From Nissolia schottii (taxonomy: Eukaryota > Streptophyta > Magnoliopsida > Fabales > Fabaceae), in NCBI GenBank assembly GCA_003254905.1, contig QANU01083380.1, positions 295,213-359,212 on the forward strand: 64,000 nucleotides of DNA. The letters run 5' to 3'. Position numbers and translations under genes: made by a program. Of the stretch, positions 53,419-64,000 are shown piece by piece (positions within the stretch are counted from its first letter, which is position 1; every line of letters begins with the position of its first letter). A model generated the notes under the pieces. It ran no database searches. It worked only from the letters and a program-made list of their open reading frames with translations, and was not told the origin of the DNA.

Positions 53419-54995
53419 ATGGATGCTCCCAAAGCTGTGGGTCCACAGAAGAAGGAATCCCCACCGCTGCCCGGATTAGACGAAGCCACCGAGCAACAAT
53501 ACGCGCGCCAGTCCAAGCTCCTCCATCGACACCGCCTGGCTCCTCAATTCTCACCCCACCGGTAACATCACTCATTTCTACAACAAACTCTGTAATCACT
53601 TTCTCAATTAACTCTAACTGCTATCTATCTCTTGCAGGAGGCTCTGATGAGGCAATGTTTATGATCAGCCAGCCCAACCTTATGGCCAATAAGAAAAGGA
53701 AGTTCCTTCTCTCCTCCGCCATCCTCAACCCGACCCACGGCTCTGCTGCCTCGTTTCAGTGGGCTCCTTTCCCTGTCGAGATGTCTGGAGTCTCTGCCAT
53801 GATTCCTTCCCCTTCCGGCTCCAAGCTCCTTGTGTTTTGCAATCCGGAGACCAAAGGCCCTTCTCACTTCAAGATATGGAGTTCCTCTCACCTCCAAACC
53901 GAGTTCCATATCCCACCGTCCCTCCAAGGTTCTGTCTACACTGATGGATGGTGTAATTATCACATCTCAGCTCAACTCCCTTAAGTCTAGTGTTTGATTG
54001 ATTAAGCTTCTTTGAAGCTCTAAGATTTTATAAGACATAAACAGTTATTTGACAGATGATAAGTGTGTTGTGTGACAATCTATACTATTTGATTTTCTTT
54101 TCAATGGTTGAGAGTTGAGACTTGAGATAGTGTATTCTCCCTATTTGTTATGTTATACACTCTACAATCTGGTCTTGTTGGTAATGTAGACTACTAGTTG
54201 TTTGTTTCTAACCATGTTGTGATGGTAGAAGTAGATGGATTAGTATTACTAATAGAACAGGTGCTTCACACTCTGCATTAAAATCTAGAGGCTGGTTTCT
54301 TCTTCTGCGTGATGTAGGTTTGAGAGAATCTGTTGGAACTCGGATGAAACTCGTATAGCATATGTAGCTGAAGAGCCATCACCCTCAAAGCCCACCTTCA
54401 ATGAGCAGGGATATAAGATAGGCGGTTCGAATGACAATGATTGTGGTAGAGGGGCAAGGGGATTGGGAGGAGGACTGGGGAGAAACATATGCTGGAAAGA
54501 GGCAGCCTGCACTTTTTGTCATAAACATCAACAGGTGTGTAATTTATACAAATTCGATGTTAAATGGCGTGTTTTTAGATGCAAAATACTAACTGCTACG
54601 AGTGATTAATTATTCAGTGGAGGTACAAGCCGTCAAAGGAATTAACAAATCTTTGAGTGTCGGACAACTTGTTTGGGCTCCATCGACTGAAGGTTCAACA
54701 CAATATTTGGTTTTTGTTGGGTGGAGGTTTGAGACAAGAAAACTCGGTATTAAGTACTGCTATAGCAGGCCTTGTGCATTATATGCAGTTAAAGCACCAC
54801 GCCATGAGTCAAATGCTAATGAAACTGATATTCAGTATGTCACTTCAGTTACAATTTCATTTTGAAAGTTAATATTTATCATTAAGTTTGGTTATGCTGA
54901 GCTGAATTTGAAGGTGTGCTAATGTAGCTCAACTGAAGATGCCAGGCTCTTAACCTTACTCAAACCATAAGTAGTGCCTTCTTTCCACGGTTCAG
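53419..54995 (+). pseudogene. Truncated acylamino-acid-releasing enzyme (AARE/APEH) pseudogene
   Basis: Five exons of the N-terminal half can be traced: 53419-53561, 53638-53950, 54318-54534, 54618-54834 and 54928-54995. They encode LDEATEQQYARQSKLL, AMFMISQPNLMANKKRKFLL, FQWAPFPVEMSG, SKLLVFCNPET, EFHIPPSLQGSVYTDGW, RIAYVAEEPSPSKPTF, WGETYAGKRQPALFVIN, SVGQLVWAPSTEGSTQYLVF and GIKYCYSRPCALYAVKA, in the order of plant AARE (Arabidopsis At4g14570), an oxidised/acylated-peptide serine protease. The frame shifts in exon 1 (near 53520, with several codons lost) and in exon 3 (near 54435). The gene stops at the PRFS exon; the rest of the propeller and the whole catalytic alpha/beta-hydrolase domain are missing from the window. 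Splice sites are otherwise preserved, so it is a duplicated gene rather than a processed copy. Confidence 0.85.
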
Positions 54996-55139
54996 GTAAG
55001 CTGGTACTCACTATCCTAATACGCATTAGGGTGAAGGGTTTTTCTTTTATTTATTTTTTTAACTCTATTTGGTTCATATGTTGGTACTACAAGTTAGAGT
55101 TTCGTATAATTTTCCATTTCTTGGTGTACAAGTAAAGTA

Positions 55140-56340
55140 AAGTGAATTTAGTCAATGATGGAAGTAAGGGGTTGGAATAAAGATGGGAAGGTCGAAGAGA
55201 TCATGGTCGATAACAGTAATTGTTATTATTAACAATTACATGTCAGGTTCAAGATGTACCATCCCATAGCATGAAGCTGTTCAAAGTGGACCTAGTGACT
55301 TTCGACCTTGTGGAGGTCACGAAATGCCAGATAGGATTTCATGGCTTCCATTTATTGCCCAAGGTCCGGGCAGAAGTGGCCTCACCCCTATATTAGTACA
55401 TGTCTGAGCGCCAATCAGCTCGATTGTTAGCAGCTGTAGCTGATAGAAGCACCGACAATGGTCTTATGCATGTCTATTTGTATGATTGTATTTATGATTC
55501 TAGTCCTTTAGATATTGAGAACAATAATTCTGACAATATTAACAAGTTTGAAGCATAGGATCCCCTCAAAGAGGTGGATATTTCTTTACCTAGGCCGGCT
55601 TATGTCAGTAGTTTGCTACCTAGTGCTTTCAGGAATAAAATCCTTAGATTGCTGAAAGAATACAATGATTGTTTTGCTTGGGACTATCACGAAATGCCTA
55701 GATTAGACAGAAGCTTGGTGGAGCATAGATTGCCTTTGAAGTCTCAAATGTGATCTATTAAGCAACCTCCTCGACGATTTGACCCACAGGTATGTTGAAG
55801 ATCAAAGAGGGGATTGAGAGGTTAGTAAAGGTAGGGCTCATAAGAATAGCGAGGTACGTAAATTGGGTCTCTGACATAGTTCCTGTCATGAAAAAGAATG
55901 GAAAGTCAACAGTATGCATCGATTTTAGAGGTTTGAACAATGCAACTCTTAAGGATGAATATCCCATGCCTATAGTTGAAAATAGATTCTGCAGCTGGGG
56001 CATAATAACTTAAAGTTTAATGGGTGGATACTTTGGATATAACCAAACTTTTATAGCAGAAGAGGATATTCCCAAAATAGCTTTAAGATGCCTTGGTGCC
56101 CGCGACACATTCGAATGGGTAGTTATGTCATTTGATTTAAAGAATGCAGAAGTCACTTATCAAAGGGATATGAACAAAAATTTTCATGATTTTGTTGGAA
56201 ATTTCATGGAGATATATATTGATGGCATCGCACCCTTGCTTATGACGAGGCTCCACATTTGGAATCTTGCATATGTGAAATNTTTTAAAATTATTGGAGA
56301 TTTAGAATTCAGCCCAAGCTGTTTGATTTTAATTTATGGC
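55140..56340 (+). mobile_element. Ty3/gypsy retrotransposon fragment (Tat-like pol)
   Basis: A broken reverse transcriptase region: QPPRRFDPQ (about 55765), VNWVSDIVPVMKKNGKSTVC, DFRGLNNATLKDEYPMP, FGYNQTFIAEEDIPK, TFEWVVMSFDLKNAEVTYQR and YIDG where YIDD is expected (about 56215). Stops and frame changes interrupt it, and upstream the remnant of the region before RT is seen (LLKEYNDCFAWDYHEMP). The sequence style matches the Tat/Ogre group common in legumes. No LTRs were found. An N lies at 56282. It begins soon after the last AARE exon and may mark the truncation point. Confidence 0.8.
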
Positions 56341-59058
56341 TTGAAATAATTGAAATGTAAGTGGTTTAATATCAATTTCAAGAATAATAATTATGGGCCT
56401 TTAGTTACGTTATGATGACATTTATTAATAATTATTGAAATGACACTGACTATTCATATGTTTTAATTTTTACCAAAAAATAAAGTTTTAATTTGAATTT
56501 TGCTCCTTAATTATATTTTTCAATTATGAAAATAAGAATAAATAATATTTTTAAATTAATAGAAATAAGAATATAATTACATTTTTAAATTAAATTAAAA
56601 CTTGAGTACTTATTCTTTGTCTTCAATATTTAGAGTTTTAAATGCAAATATAATATTTATAAAAAAAAAATTGCTCTAAATTAGAATCTAGAAAGTGTAA
56701 AAAAAAAACGCTTAATACAATAGTTCGAGTGTACCAAGGTTCACTTCATACGTGTTATGGATTTATGTTTTATTTTTAAGTTCCTAAAAAAAGTATGGTT
56801 TTATTTAATTATTCTTAAATTACACTTTTCATTTAATTATTTAAAATATTTATATTTTTAACTAACTTTATACTAACTATTTTTAAATTAAATTTATAAG
56901 TTTGTATAATGAGAATAAATGAATAAATATTCTTTTTAGTCCTAATATTCTAATGTCGACACCAATTTGATCCTGGTTTTTTTTTCTTACATTAATTTAG
57001 TTTTAACAATTTAAATTTTTACATCAATATGGTTCTAAAAAATATTAACATCAATTTAATCATAATAAAAATTGGTGGCATCAATTTAGTCTTATTTAAT
57101 CCTATACGAATAAATTTCTAAGTTGTTTTCTCCATTATTTTTGAAAAAAAATTTGCTCAAACTATTTTCACTAAATCCTACTAAAGTTTCCTAATTTCTA
57201 TTTTAAGTTTTAATAAATTTATTCCACTTAACTCCACTAAATCTTTCTTAGTTTATAATTCCCATTTTCTCATCTTTAACATTTGAAAATATATTAAAAA
57301 AAGGTTAAATAATTTATATAAAAATAAAAAATATGACTAACAAATGTAAAATAATTTTCATGCATGTATAGCAATGGGTACTAAAACTAGCAACGTGGTT
57401 AAATCGATGACAACTTGAAAAGATTAATACCTAAGTATTGTAAAAACATTAAAATCAAACTCACTTTAAAATGCGTTGGATAAAAATATATTTACTCGAT
57501 AATAAACCGTCCAACACACAATAGTTAGAAGGATAAATTTGGTCATATGAAATATTTAATTAGTAGAAATAATTAAGTAGGGTTGATACACTTAAAAAAA
57601 AGTGAGTTAATAGAAGTATGTTGTGATATAATAAATAATCTTTAATTAGTGTCCTTAACAAAATGCATTAATTATAATAGATACTCCTATTTATTTTTTT
57701 ACATTCATTTGATAATTTAATACAATTATATCTAGATGCATTAAATTATCAATTAATCTAAAATAAATAAAATGACTAACATTGGAAAACAAAAGGAGTA
57801 CATCTTAAGAAACAATGATACGGACATGAGGACACACTAATTTTAAAAATTTATCGGACACAGGCACAACATATATATGTTAAAATTCAAGATTATAGTA
57901 ATATTTAATAATTTCATTAGTGTTGAATTTTCAATTTTCAATACTTTTTAAATCCCTTTTAAAATATGTGGAGCATTCTAAATAGTTTTATGTGTTAATA
58001 GTTACTAATTTTTTAAGGATCCATGTTATTGTAAATTATTTAGTATTTAAAATATTGTTATGCTTGGACACAACTTGAATTTGATCTGAAAAACTTTTGG
58101 ATATAACCTGGACACACGTAAACATGACCAATCATAAATTTTTTATTTAGACACATAAAATACAATTGTCAAACGAATATTTTAAAATGTCAATATTCAG
58201 AATGTGTCAAACACAATAATTTCACAAAATTTTCCTGCTTCCCCTCCCATCCCAGGCAGGAATGAAAAAAACAGTATGCATATATTCCAAATGATGCTGA
58301 TATGCCCACGTGCTCATGGGCCCTTGTAAACTAGTCTCAAAAGTCAAAACCCTAATATAGCCGTTGCAAAAGTTTCAATTATGATAGTTTTATGTCTTTT
58401 TTTTCCCTCCAAACTCACGTGGTCAAAGTATCTTTTGTGTTTGGGAACACATGGTCAAAGTAATCCAAGTATAGAATTTAATGAAAAAACATACAGCTCT
58501 CTGGACTGAAGAGTCATTCATTATCTTCTCCATATTAGGAGTATATATGATTTTTCACACAATTCCAATTCAGCAAAATCAACCATACATGCAGATTTCA
58601 ACAAACACAACGCCTTTTGTATCTTGAGTTTGCCAGAAGAAAGATAGATTATGTAACAGACCAAGAGTTGGACCATACCATATGATTAATGAACTGCTTT
58701 CAGTCAAATACAAAACAAAGTATAAACCATACAAAGGTTTTTAACGTTTAGGACTTTGTACACCTAACACAAAGTTGCAAACACGATAGAGATGAAACCT
58801 GAGAAATCAAGAGTATGATCAAAATCAAGAATGAATTTCAGCTTCAGTGTATACTATATACTACACTAAGCTTCTGCATGTGCCTTGAATATTAGCTTAG
58901 ACCATCAAAATGAAGTTCAATGGATTAGCTTTGAACTACACTACACTACACTACATATGACCCTTTTCTGCAAGTGGTTCATTCATCATATTCAGACCAA
59001 AATTACAAATATTACAACAAATCGTGGGAAAAAAGAATCATCACTTCAATAAAACTAA
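56341..59058. other. AT-rich intergenic region
   Basis: No gene is supported. A stretch at about 56940-57110 with repeated CATCAATTTAGTC-like phrases resembles part of CslE copy-two intron 2 (about 24690-24970), so both probably derive from the same dispersed repeat. From about 58500 on it is probably 3' flank of the lectin kinase gene. Confidence 0.4.
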
Positions 59059-61143
59059 CTAACTTGAGGAGGACTCAATCTTAATCTCACACATGCTCTG
59101 GCTGGTATCAAACTCCTCAGCATCCGAAACAATCTCATCGATGGTAAGCGGCAGATCGGAGGAGAAAGTGAGGCAAGGCTTCGCTTTGGGAACAGCAAGA
59201 GGGTGAGCCTCGTTGCTCAGAATCTGCAACACCCTCCTCATGGAAGGCCGCTCCGCGCTATCAGGATTGGCGCAACTCAACCCCAAAAGCAAAAGCTTCC
59301 TCATCTCATCTTCATCAAACTGGCCGTTAAGCCTCTTATCAGCAGCGTCAATCACCTTCCCTTCCGTGTGAAGCCCCCAAACCCAATCAACCAAGTTCAC
59401 CATCTTCTGCCCTTCCCTCTCAATAGGCCTCTTCCCACAGGCCACCTCCAGAAGCACCACGCCATAGCTGAAGACATCGGTCTTGTCATTGGCCTTCCCA
59501 TACTGCAAATACTCCGGCGCAAGGTACCCCATGGTGCCGGCCGTGAGCGTGGAAACAGGGCTCTTATCATGATCCATAAGCTTGGCCAACCCGAAATCGC
59601 CCAGCCTGGGGTTGAAATTCCCATCCAGCAATATGTTCCCTGTCTTAATATCCCTATGAATCACCCTTTGTTCGCATTCTTGGTGAAGATAAACCAGAAC
59701 AGAGGCCAATCCAACAGCAATGTTAACCCTGTGAGCCCAATTCAGCAATTTCCCCCTTTCTGGCTCCTTGTAGAGCATCTTGTCCAAGCTCCCATTCGGC
59801 ATGAAATCGTAGACAAGAAGCAATTCGCCCTTTTCCACGCACCATCCTTGGAGCTGAACCAAATTCTTGTGCCTCAAGCCGGCGATGATCGATAACTCCG
59901 CCAGGAACTCCGTCTTCCCCTCGTGCGAATGCCGCGACCTCTTCACCGCCGCGATTGTTCCGGAAGACATGAAGAACGCCTTGTAAACGGTGCCGAACGA
60001 ACCGTGGCCGACGATCCTGCTGGGATGAAACTCCCTCGTTGCGACCTTCAATTCCTTGTAATCGAACTCCCTCGGGCACGACACGAACGATTCCGCCTTG
60101 AAACCCTTCGAATTCCCGTTGCTGTTGTTCACCCTCCTCGCGTTCCTCCATTTCCGAACCGACACGTAGCCGAAGATCGAAAACATGGCCAGGAAGAAAG
60201 CAGGGCCCGCAACCGCCACGCAGATCCCGATCCTCTTGTTAACGCCGCTCTTGCCGCCATTCTTCACGGTGCCGTTAGGGTTTGGACTGATCACGGTGGG
60301 AACCGTTACGCCGACGGCGTTATCGGAGACGTTGTGCGGGTTTTGACTGCGCGGTCTCGCGGGGACGAAGCCGGTAGTTCTGAAGCTCCAATTCTCGATC
60401 ATGTGGAGCTCGGTGCTGCCTTCGGTGGAGGCGGAGAACCCGACGAAGACGCCGCCCTTTTCGGTTTTGAATTGCTCCGAGAGATCGACGCGGACGGTGA
60501 GGACAGGGGAGAGGGGCTTGGCGGAGGAGTAGCTCAGGAAGACGGAGAGGGCTCTGTTGACGGAGGAGTAGTCTATCCAGGAGGTGATGGTGTTGCCGCT
60601 CTTCAGGTCGATGCCGTGGGAGATCGGGTCAACGGTGGCCACGGAGGTCAACGAGTCGACGTTGAAGCCGACGTGGTTCTCGTTGGGGTCGTTGCTGGAG
60701 GTGGAGTCTTGGCGGGTGTCGAATTCGACGGCGACGTAGTGGGAGGAGGTGGGGAGGCCGAGACGGGCGGTGGCGGCGGCGGCGGCGGAGAGGTTGGATT
60801 GGGAGAGGAAGAAGGCGATGCCGTCGCCGAAGGAGGAGGGGTTGAGGTTGGTGATGGAGAAGGAGAAGGAGGTGGAGAAGGAGGAGGAGGTGTTGGAAGA
60901 GGGGTCGAAGAGGGAGATGGGGAAGGGGTAGAGGAGGGCGCCGGAGGAGGAGGTGGGGACGTCGGAGGCGGAGGTGAGGCCGACGACGCCGTTCCTGAGG
61001 TAGGAATCGCCGAGGAGGGTGATGTTGCGGAGAGTGAAGGTAGAGAACTCGAAGGCTATGTTGTTGTTGTTGTTCTCTGCTCCCGCCATTATTTCAAAGA
61101 AGAAGATTAATATGAAGAAGATTAAGTGAGGCATGGTGGGCAT
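59059..61143 (-). CDS. LECRKS7: L-type lectin-domain receptor kinase S.7-like
   Basis: An intronless gene of 694 aa. Signal peptide about 1-22 (a second Met at residue 4 is an alternative start); legume lectin domain about 27-260 (LGDSYLRNGVVGLT, GDGIAFFLS, VAVEFDTRQD, NENHVGFNVDS, GSTELHMIENWSF); transmembrane helix about 305-327; kinase domain about 373-645. Kinase residues are complete: glycine loop GHGSFGTVY, K401, E416, HRD at 496-498, DFG at 516-518 and the APE in YLAPEYLQYG, so it should be an active RD kinase at the plasma membrane. Similarity through the whole length is best to Arabidopsis At5g55830 (LecRK-S.7), from memory. Family members act in pollen development or immunity; the ligand is unknown. 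The lectin part is GC-rich compared with its surroundings. Confidence 0.9.
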   Translation of the reverse strand: MPTMPHLIFFILIFFFEIMAGAENNNNNIAFEFSTFTLRNITLLGDSYLRNGVVGLTSASDVPTSSSGALLYPFPISLFDPSSNTSSSFSTSFSFSITNLNPSSFGDGIAFFLSQSNLSAAAAATARLGLPTSSHYVAVEFDTRQDSTSSNDPNENHVGFNVDSLTSVATVDPISHGIDLKSGNTITSWIDYSSVNRALSVFLSYSSAKPLSPVLTVRVDLSEQFKTEKGGVFVGFSASTEGSTELHMIENWSFRTTGFVPARPRSQNPHNVSDNAVGVTVPTVISPNPNGTVKNGGKSGVNKRIGICVAVAGPAFFLAMFSIFGYVSVRKWRNARRVNNSNGNSKGFKAESFVSCPREFDYKELKVATREFHPSRIVGHGSFGTVYKAFFMSSGTIAAVKRSRHSHEGKTEFLAELSIIAGLRHKNLVQLQGWCVEKGELLLVYDFMPNGSLDKMLYKEPERGKLLNWAHRVNIAVGLASVLVYLHQECEQRVIHRDIKTGNILLDGNFNPRLGDFGLAKLMDHDKSPVSTLTAGTMGYLAPEYLQYGKANDKTDVFSYGVVLLEVACGKRPIEREGQKMVNLVDWVWGLHTEGKVIDAADKRLNGQFDEDEMRKLLLLGLSCANPDSAERPSMRRVLQILSNEAHPLAVPKAKPCLTFSSDLPLTIDEIVSDAEEFDTSQSMCEIKIESSSS

Positions 61144-62600
61144 GGATAGTGAAAGAGAGAGATTCCAAGATTGGGTGAAAGAAAGAAAGAAGAAGGTGAG
61201 TGAAGTGCTGGGAATAGTATTGCTTCTTGGGAGTTTATACCGTTACAAAAGAAGGCGCGTCGGTGGGGTTTAAACTAATTATATATATATGGGGTTTAGT
61301 GCGCTTTGCTACCGTTGTTAAATACTCATCTGATACATACATGCAAGGTACTAGTGAAAATAATATGCATTGACACCAATAAATACTATGATATTATAAA
61401 TGGATAGATTTTTTTGAGAGAGGTATATATATAGATAATATTATATAAAGAGCCATTACTAATTAAGATTGGCATGTAACATTGGGTTGCTTACTATTAT
61501 AATAATAATAATAATATTTTATACAATTAGACGGAGGGAATTCCATTGTGTGTCAAATTATTTATTTATTTATTATCTTTGTTCGTTATCTCACATTTAG
61601 ATAATTATTTAATTCATAACATAATTAGTCTTATTTTTCTATTTGTGACTGCTTGTGAAACTTTTTTTTTAAAACTTCACTCCTTTAAAATTCAACTACT
61701 TATGTTTTGAGGTTAATTTTCTTAATTCCAAGGTTTATCCTCTATCTTTCATTTTTTTACATTGTTATTTATACTCAATACTTGACAAACACAAAATATT
61801 TATTAAGGCACGCTAGTAATAATAATAATAGTTTAATTATTTTACACCGTCATTCAATTAAGTCATTTCGTATACATAATTTTTTAAACACTTGTTTAAT
61901 TATTAATTTGAGTTCTCTAAACTTAAATTTAATAAACTAAAAATGAGTTTAAACAATATTTACTTTATTTAACTTTTTCTAATTTACAAAACTTAACATA
62001 GAACTCAAATAAACTAAAAACACTAAAACTGTACATATTTTTAGCGCATAGCAATTAACCTATGATAATCCGGTCAAGAAAAGTGTTGAATGGCAATCCA
62101 TTAATTACCATGGGATAGGATAGATGCGGCCATATGATGGGACATATTTGCGGTTCAGAGACACCACTGTCCATGGACTGCAGCAAAGTGGGACTTCAAG
62201 AAAGATTCTTCTTATGTTAATGTAATGCTACCTCATGAGGATTGATATAGCCGTTACAAATATTGCTAAATAATTTATCTCTTAATAATGTTTTTTATAT
62301 TGAAAATTTCTGCACCGTGTCTCTGTTGCATGGGCCAATTATTGGGTTCGAGCAAGAGATGATGTTGCATTGAGCAAGGTGTTAGACAAAAAGTCTCAAA
62401 GGCAAACTATCTTTTTTACTACAAGGGCACCGTATTGGGCTGAACCATTGGGCTGGGATAGGCCCAGCCCAGGGTATGGCCCACTCTAGTTCTCATCGAT
62501 TGCAGTGGGGACATGCTTGGAATTTTGGATTTCCACACAACAGAAGAAGCTGTGGTCTCAAGTCTCAAGTCTTAAACACTTGTTTTTTTGGTTTTTTTTC
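61144..62600. other. Shared upstream region of the divergent LecRK and NMNAT genes
   Basis: This is the intergenic space between two divergently transcribed genes. It contains a TATA box for the lectin kinase, a (TAA)n run at about 61497-61515, and AT-rich filler. No gene was recognised. Confidence 0.4.
61234..61239 (-). promoter_or_regulatory. Putative TATA box of the lectin kinase gene
   Basis: TATAAA on the minus strand about 90 bp upstream of the start codon at 61143. Confidence 0.5.
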
Positions 62601-62879
62601 CGGGTGAATTTTGCAGAGCTAAGAACAACAATTTGAACACGGTGAGTTCAGATTCTCTCATTTTTTTTTAATTTATTTATTTTGATTCCAGCCTTTTAAT
62701 TCATTCTGAAACTTGGCGTGTAACCAACACCAACTTTATAATTCAACTGAGAAAGCGTTTTGCTCTTGCATTTAGAGCATTAAATTCGAACCCTTACTTC
62801 AATCAAGGAGAAAAAAAATTGATTTTTTTTGTTTATATTTTATGAATCTGTGATTGCTTGTTTGTAATGGTTTCAGGTC

Positions 62880-64000
62880 ATGGATATTCCGTTGCGTATG
62901 GATAAATTAGCTTTACATCTGATCAGTGACGAACCCGATCCTGCAAACACAGCCGGGTATGTTTCTTCTTTGGTTATTTATTTGGTTAATTTTTTGGGGA
63001 AGTTTTCTAGTGCACTTTATTATCAATAATGAGTTTGTGACACACTTTCTCTCTGTGCTAATATCAGAGGAAAGATATATGTAATTCTTGTGGCAACTGG
63101 AAGCTTTAATCCGCCTACTTTCATGCATTTACGCATGTTCGGTGAGTTGCATTTAGAGCTCAGATTCTTTCCTTTGTTCTTGTTTCCCTCAAGTTTGAAC
63201 CCTGGCAAATTGTTATTGCATTACCCCTTATGTATATGCATGCTTCTACTACTGCGTTGGAGCTTTTAAAAGTGGAGTATGAATAATAAGAATTGCTATT
63301 GGAATGCTATGCCTTGTGAAATTGTTCAAATGAGTTGTTGATTTGCATGGGAACCAATTTACATTGCTGGTGTCTTCTTACAACATTCGAGTTTCTACTA
63401 ATTAATTGAAGCCACTCGATGGGAATTAATTGACGTAGTTTCTTGAATGTTTGTGCACTTTACTTTTCTATTCCATTTATTTTCTGCTTTCTGATAGTTT
63501 TAGAAATTTTTTATTTTTATGGATATTACCCTTAGAGCTTGCAAGAGATGCATTGAATTCGGAAGGCTACTGCGTTATTGGAGGTTACATGTCACCTGTG
63601 AATGATGCATACAAGAAAAAGGTATGTTGCTGCCAAAAGAGAGAAAAAGATATTTTCTTTAGAGGGGCGGGGGGATAGAAATCCTTCATTTGTTACATTC
63701 ATAAATGTTGATTTGCAAAATGATTGATTAAATAAGGAAAAATATTTGCTTGGCTTGACATGTGGGGAACACTGAAGTTATTATGAGATTCCATGAACAA
63801 TCTGTTTGACATTTGAAAGATTTGTTGCACTTTTATTTTTATTTTCTCCTGGCATTTAGACTAGGAGATCAAATCCTAAGATGCACATTAGTCTATTTTT
63901 TGTTTGTATGTTGATACAGAGCCTAATCTCTGCTGAACATCGAGTACGTTTATGTAATCTAGCCTGCAAAAGTTCAGAATTTGTAATGGTTGATCCATGG
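62880..64000 (+). CDS. NMNAT: Nicotinamide/nicotinate mononucleotide adenylyltransferase, 5' part
   Basis: Coding exons 62880-62956, 63068-63141, 63536-63621 and 63920-64000 (cut by the window end) join in frame for 106 residues. A 5' UTR intron is likely, with donor ACG|GTGAGTT at 62642 and acceptor TTTCAG at 62876, three bases before the ATG. The protein reads MDIPLRMDKLALHLISDEP, then GSFNPPTFMHLRMFELARDA, which holds the nucleotidyltransferase GxFxPxHxxH-type signature (here with T-F-M-H), then GYMSPVNDAYKKK and SAEHRVRLCNLACKSSEF. The enzyme joins ATP to NMN or NaMN to make NAD or its deamido form. The Arabidopsis counterpart is the single gene At5g55810 (about 238 aa), so roughly the second half lies outside. 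Confidence 0.9.

Noticed and set aside
59203..61110. Long plus-strand open frames opposite the lectin kinase
   Set aside because: They are shadows of the GC-rich minus-strand kinase gene; their translations are low-complexity Gly/Glu/Arg with no domain.

Overview
This is a plant nuclear genome window. Genes have many short exons with GT-AG introns in AT-rich DNA, and DNA transposons, SINE-like inserts and LTR retroelements sit between and inside them. Gene content and repeat style point to a papilionoid legume, most likely soybean (Glycine) or a close relative. The species is an inference; the plant origin is certain. There is one run of N (9238-9295) and two single Ns.

Layout. 1-988 (-): 5' end of a WEB-family coiled-coil gene (TREPH1-like). 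2.4-7.3 kb: a hAT MITE, a broken ORF of unknown kind, a small Gln/Glu-rich coiled-coil gene and decayed repeats. 7.36-8.87 kb (-): DPH7, a WD40 enzyme of diphthamide synthesis. About 9.1-9.4 kb: a SINE holding the assembly gap. 11.45-21.23 kb and 23.22-27.61 kb (+): two tandem cellulose synthase-like E genes with matching eight-exon structures; intron 1 of the first holds a small TRIM-like LTR element. 28.2-30.0 kb (-): a NOI/RIN4-type small protein. 30.2-40.6 kb: a repeat block with a MITE relative, a degraded Copia element, a 2-kb solo LTR and a DNA element carrying the 3' end of a tonoplast sugar transporter gene. 40.99-46.29 kb (+): a 17-exon NusB/RsmB-type rRNA cytosine methyltransferase. 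49.7-52.1 kb (+): an intronless PPR protein. 53.4-55.0 kb (+): a truncated, frameshifted acylamino-acid-releasing enzyme pseudogene, followed by a Ty3/gypsy pol fragment. 59.06-61.14 kb (-): an L-type lectin receptor kinase (S.7 type). 62.88 kb to the end (+): the 5' half of NMNAT.

The genes do not form a functional cluster. Several do look like a conserved ancestral block: from memory, the closest Arabidopsis relatives of the WEB, NOI, lectin kinase and NMNAT genes lie within a few genes of each other on chromosome 5 (At5g55810-At5g55860). The CslE pair, DPH7, the methyltransferase and the PPR gene are interspersed. No undescribed biological system was found. The most notable items are the gene-fragment-carrying transposon, the AARE pseudogene, two predicted GC-AG introns, the Copia LTRs with non-TG/CA ends, and the microsynteny.
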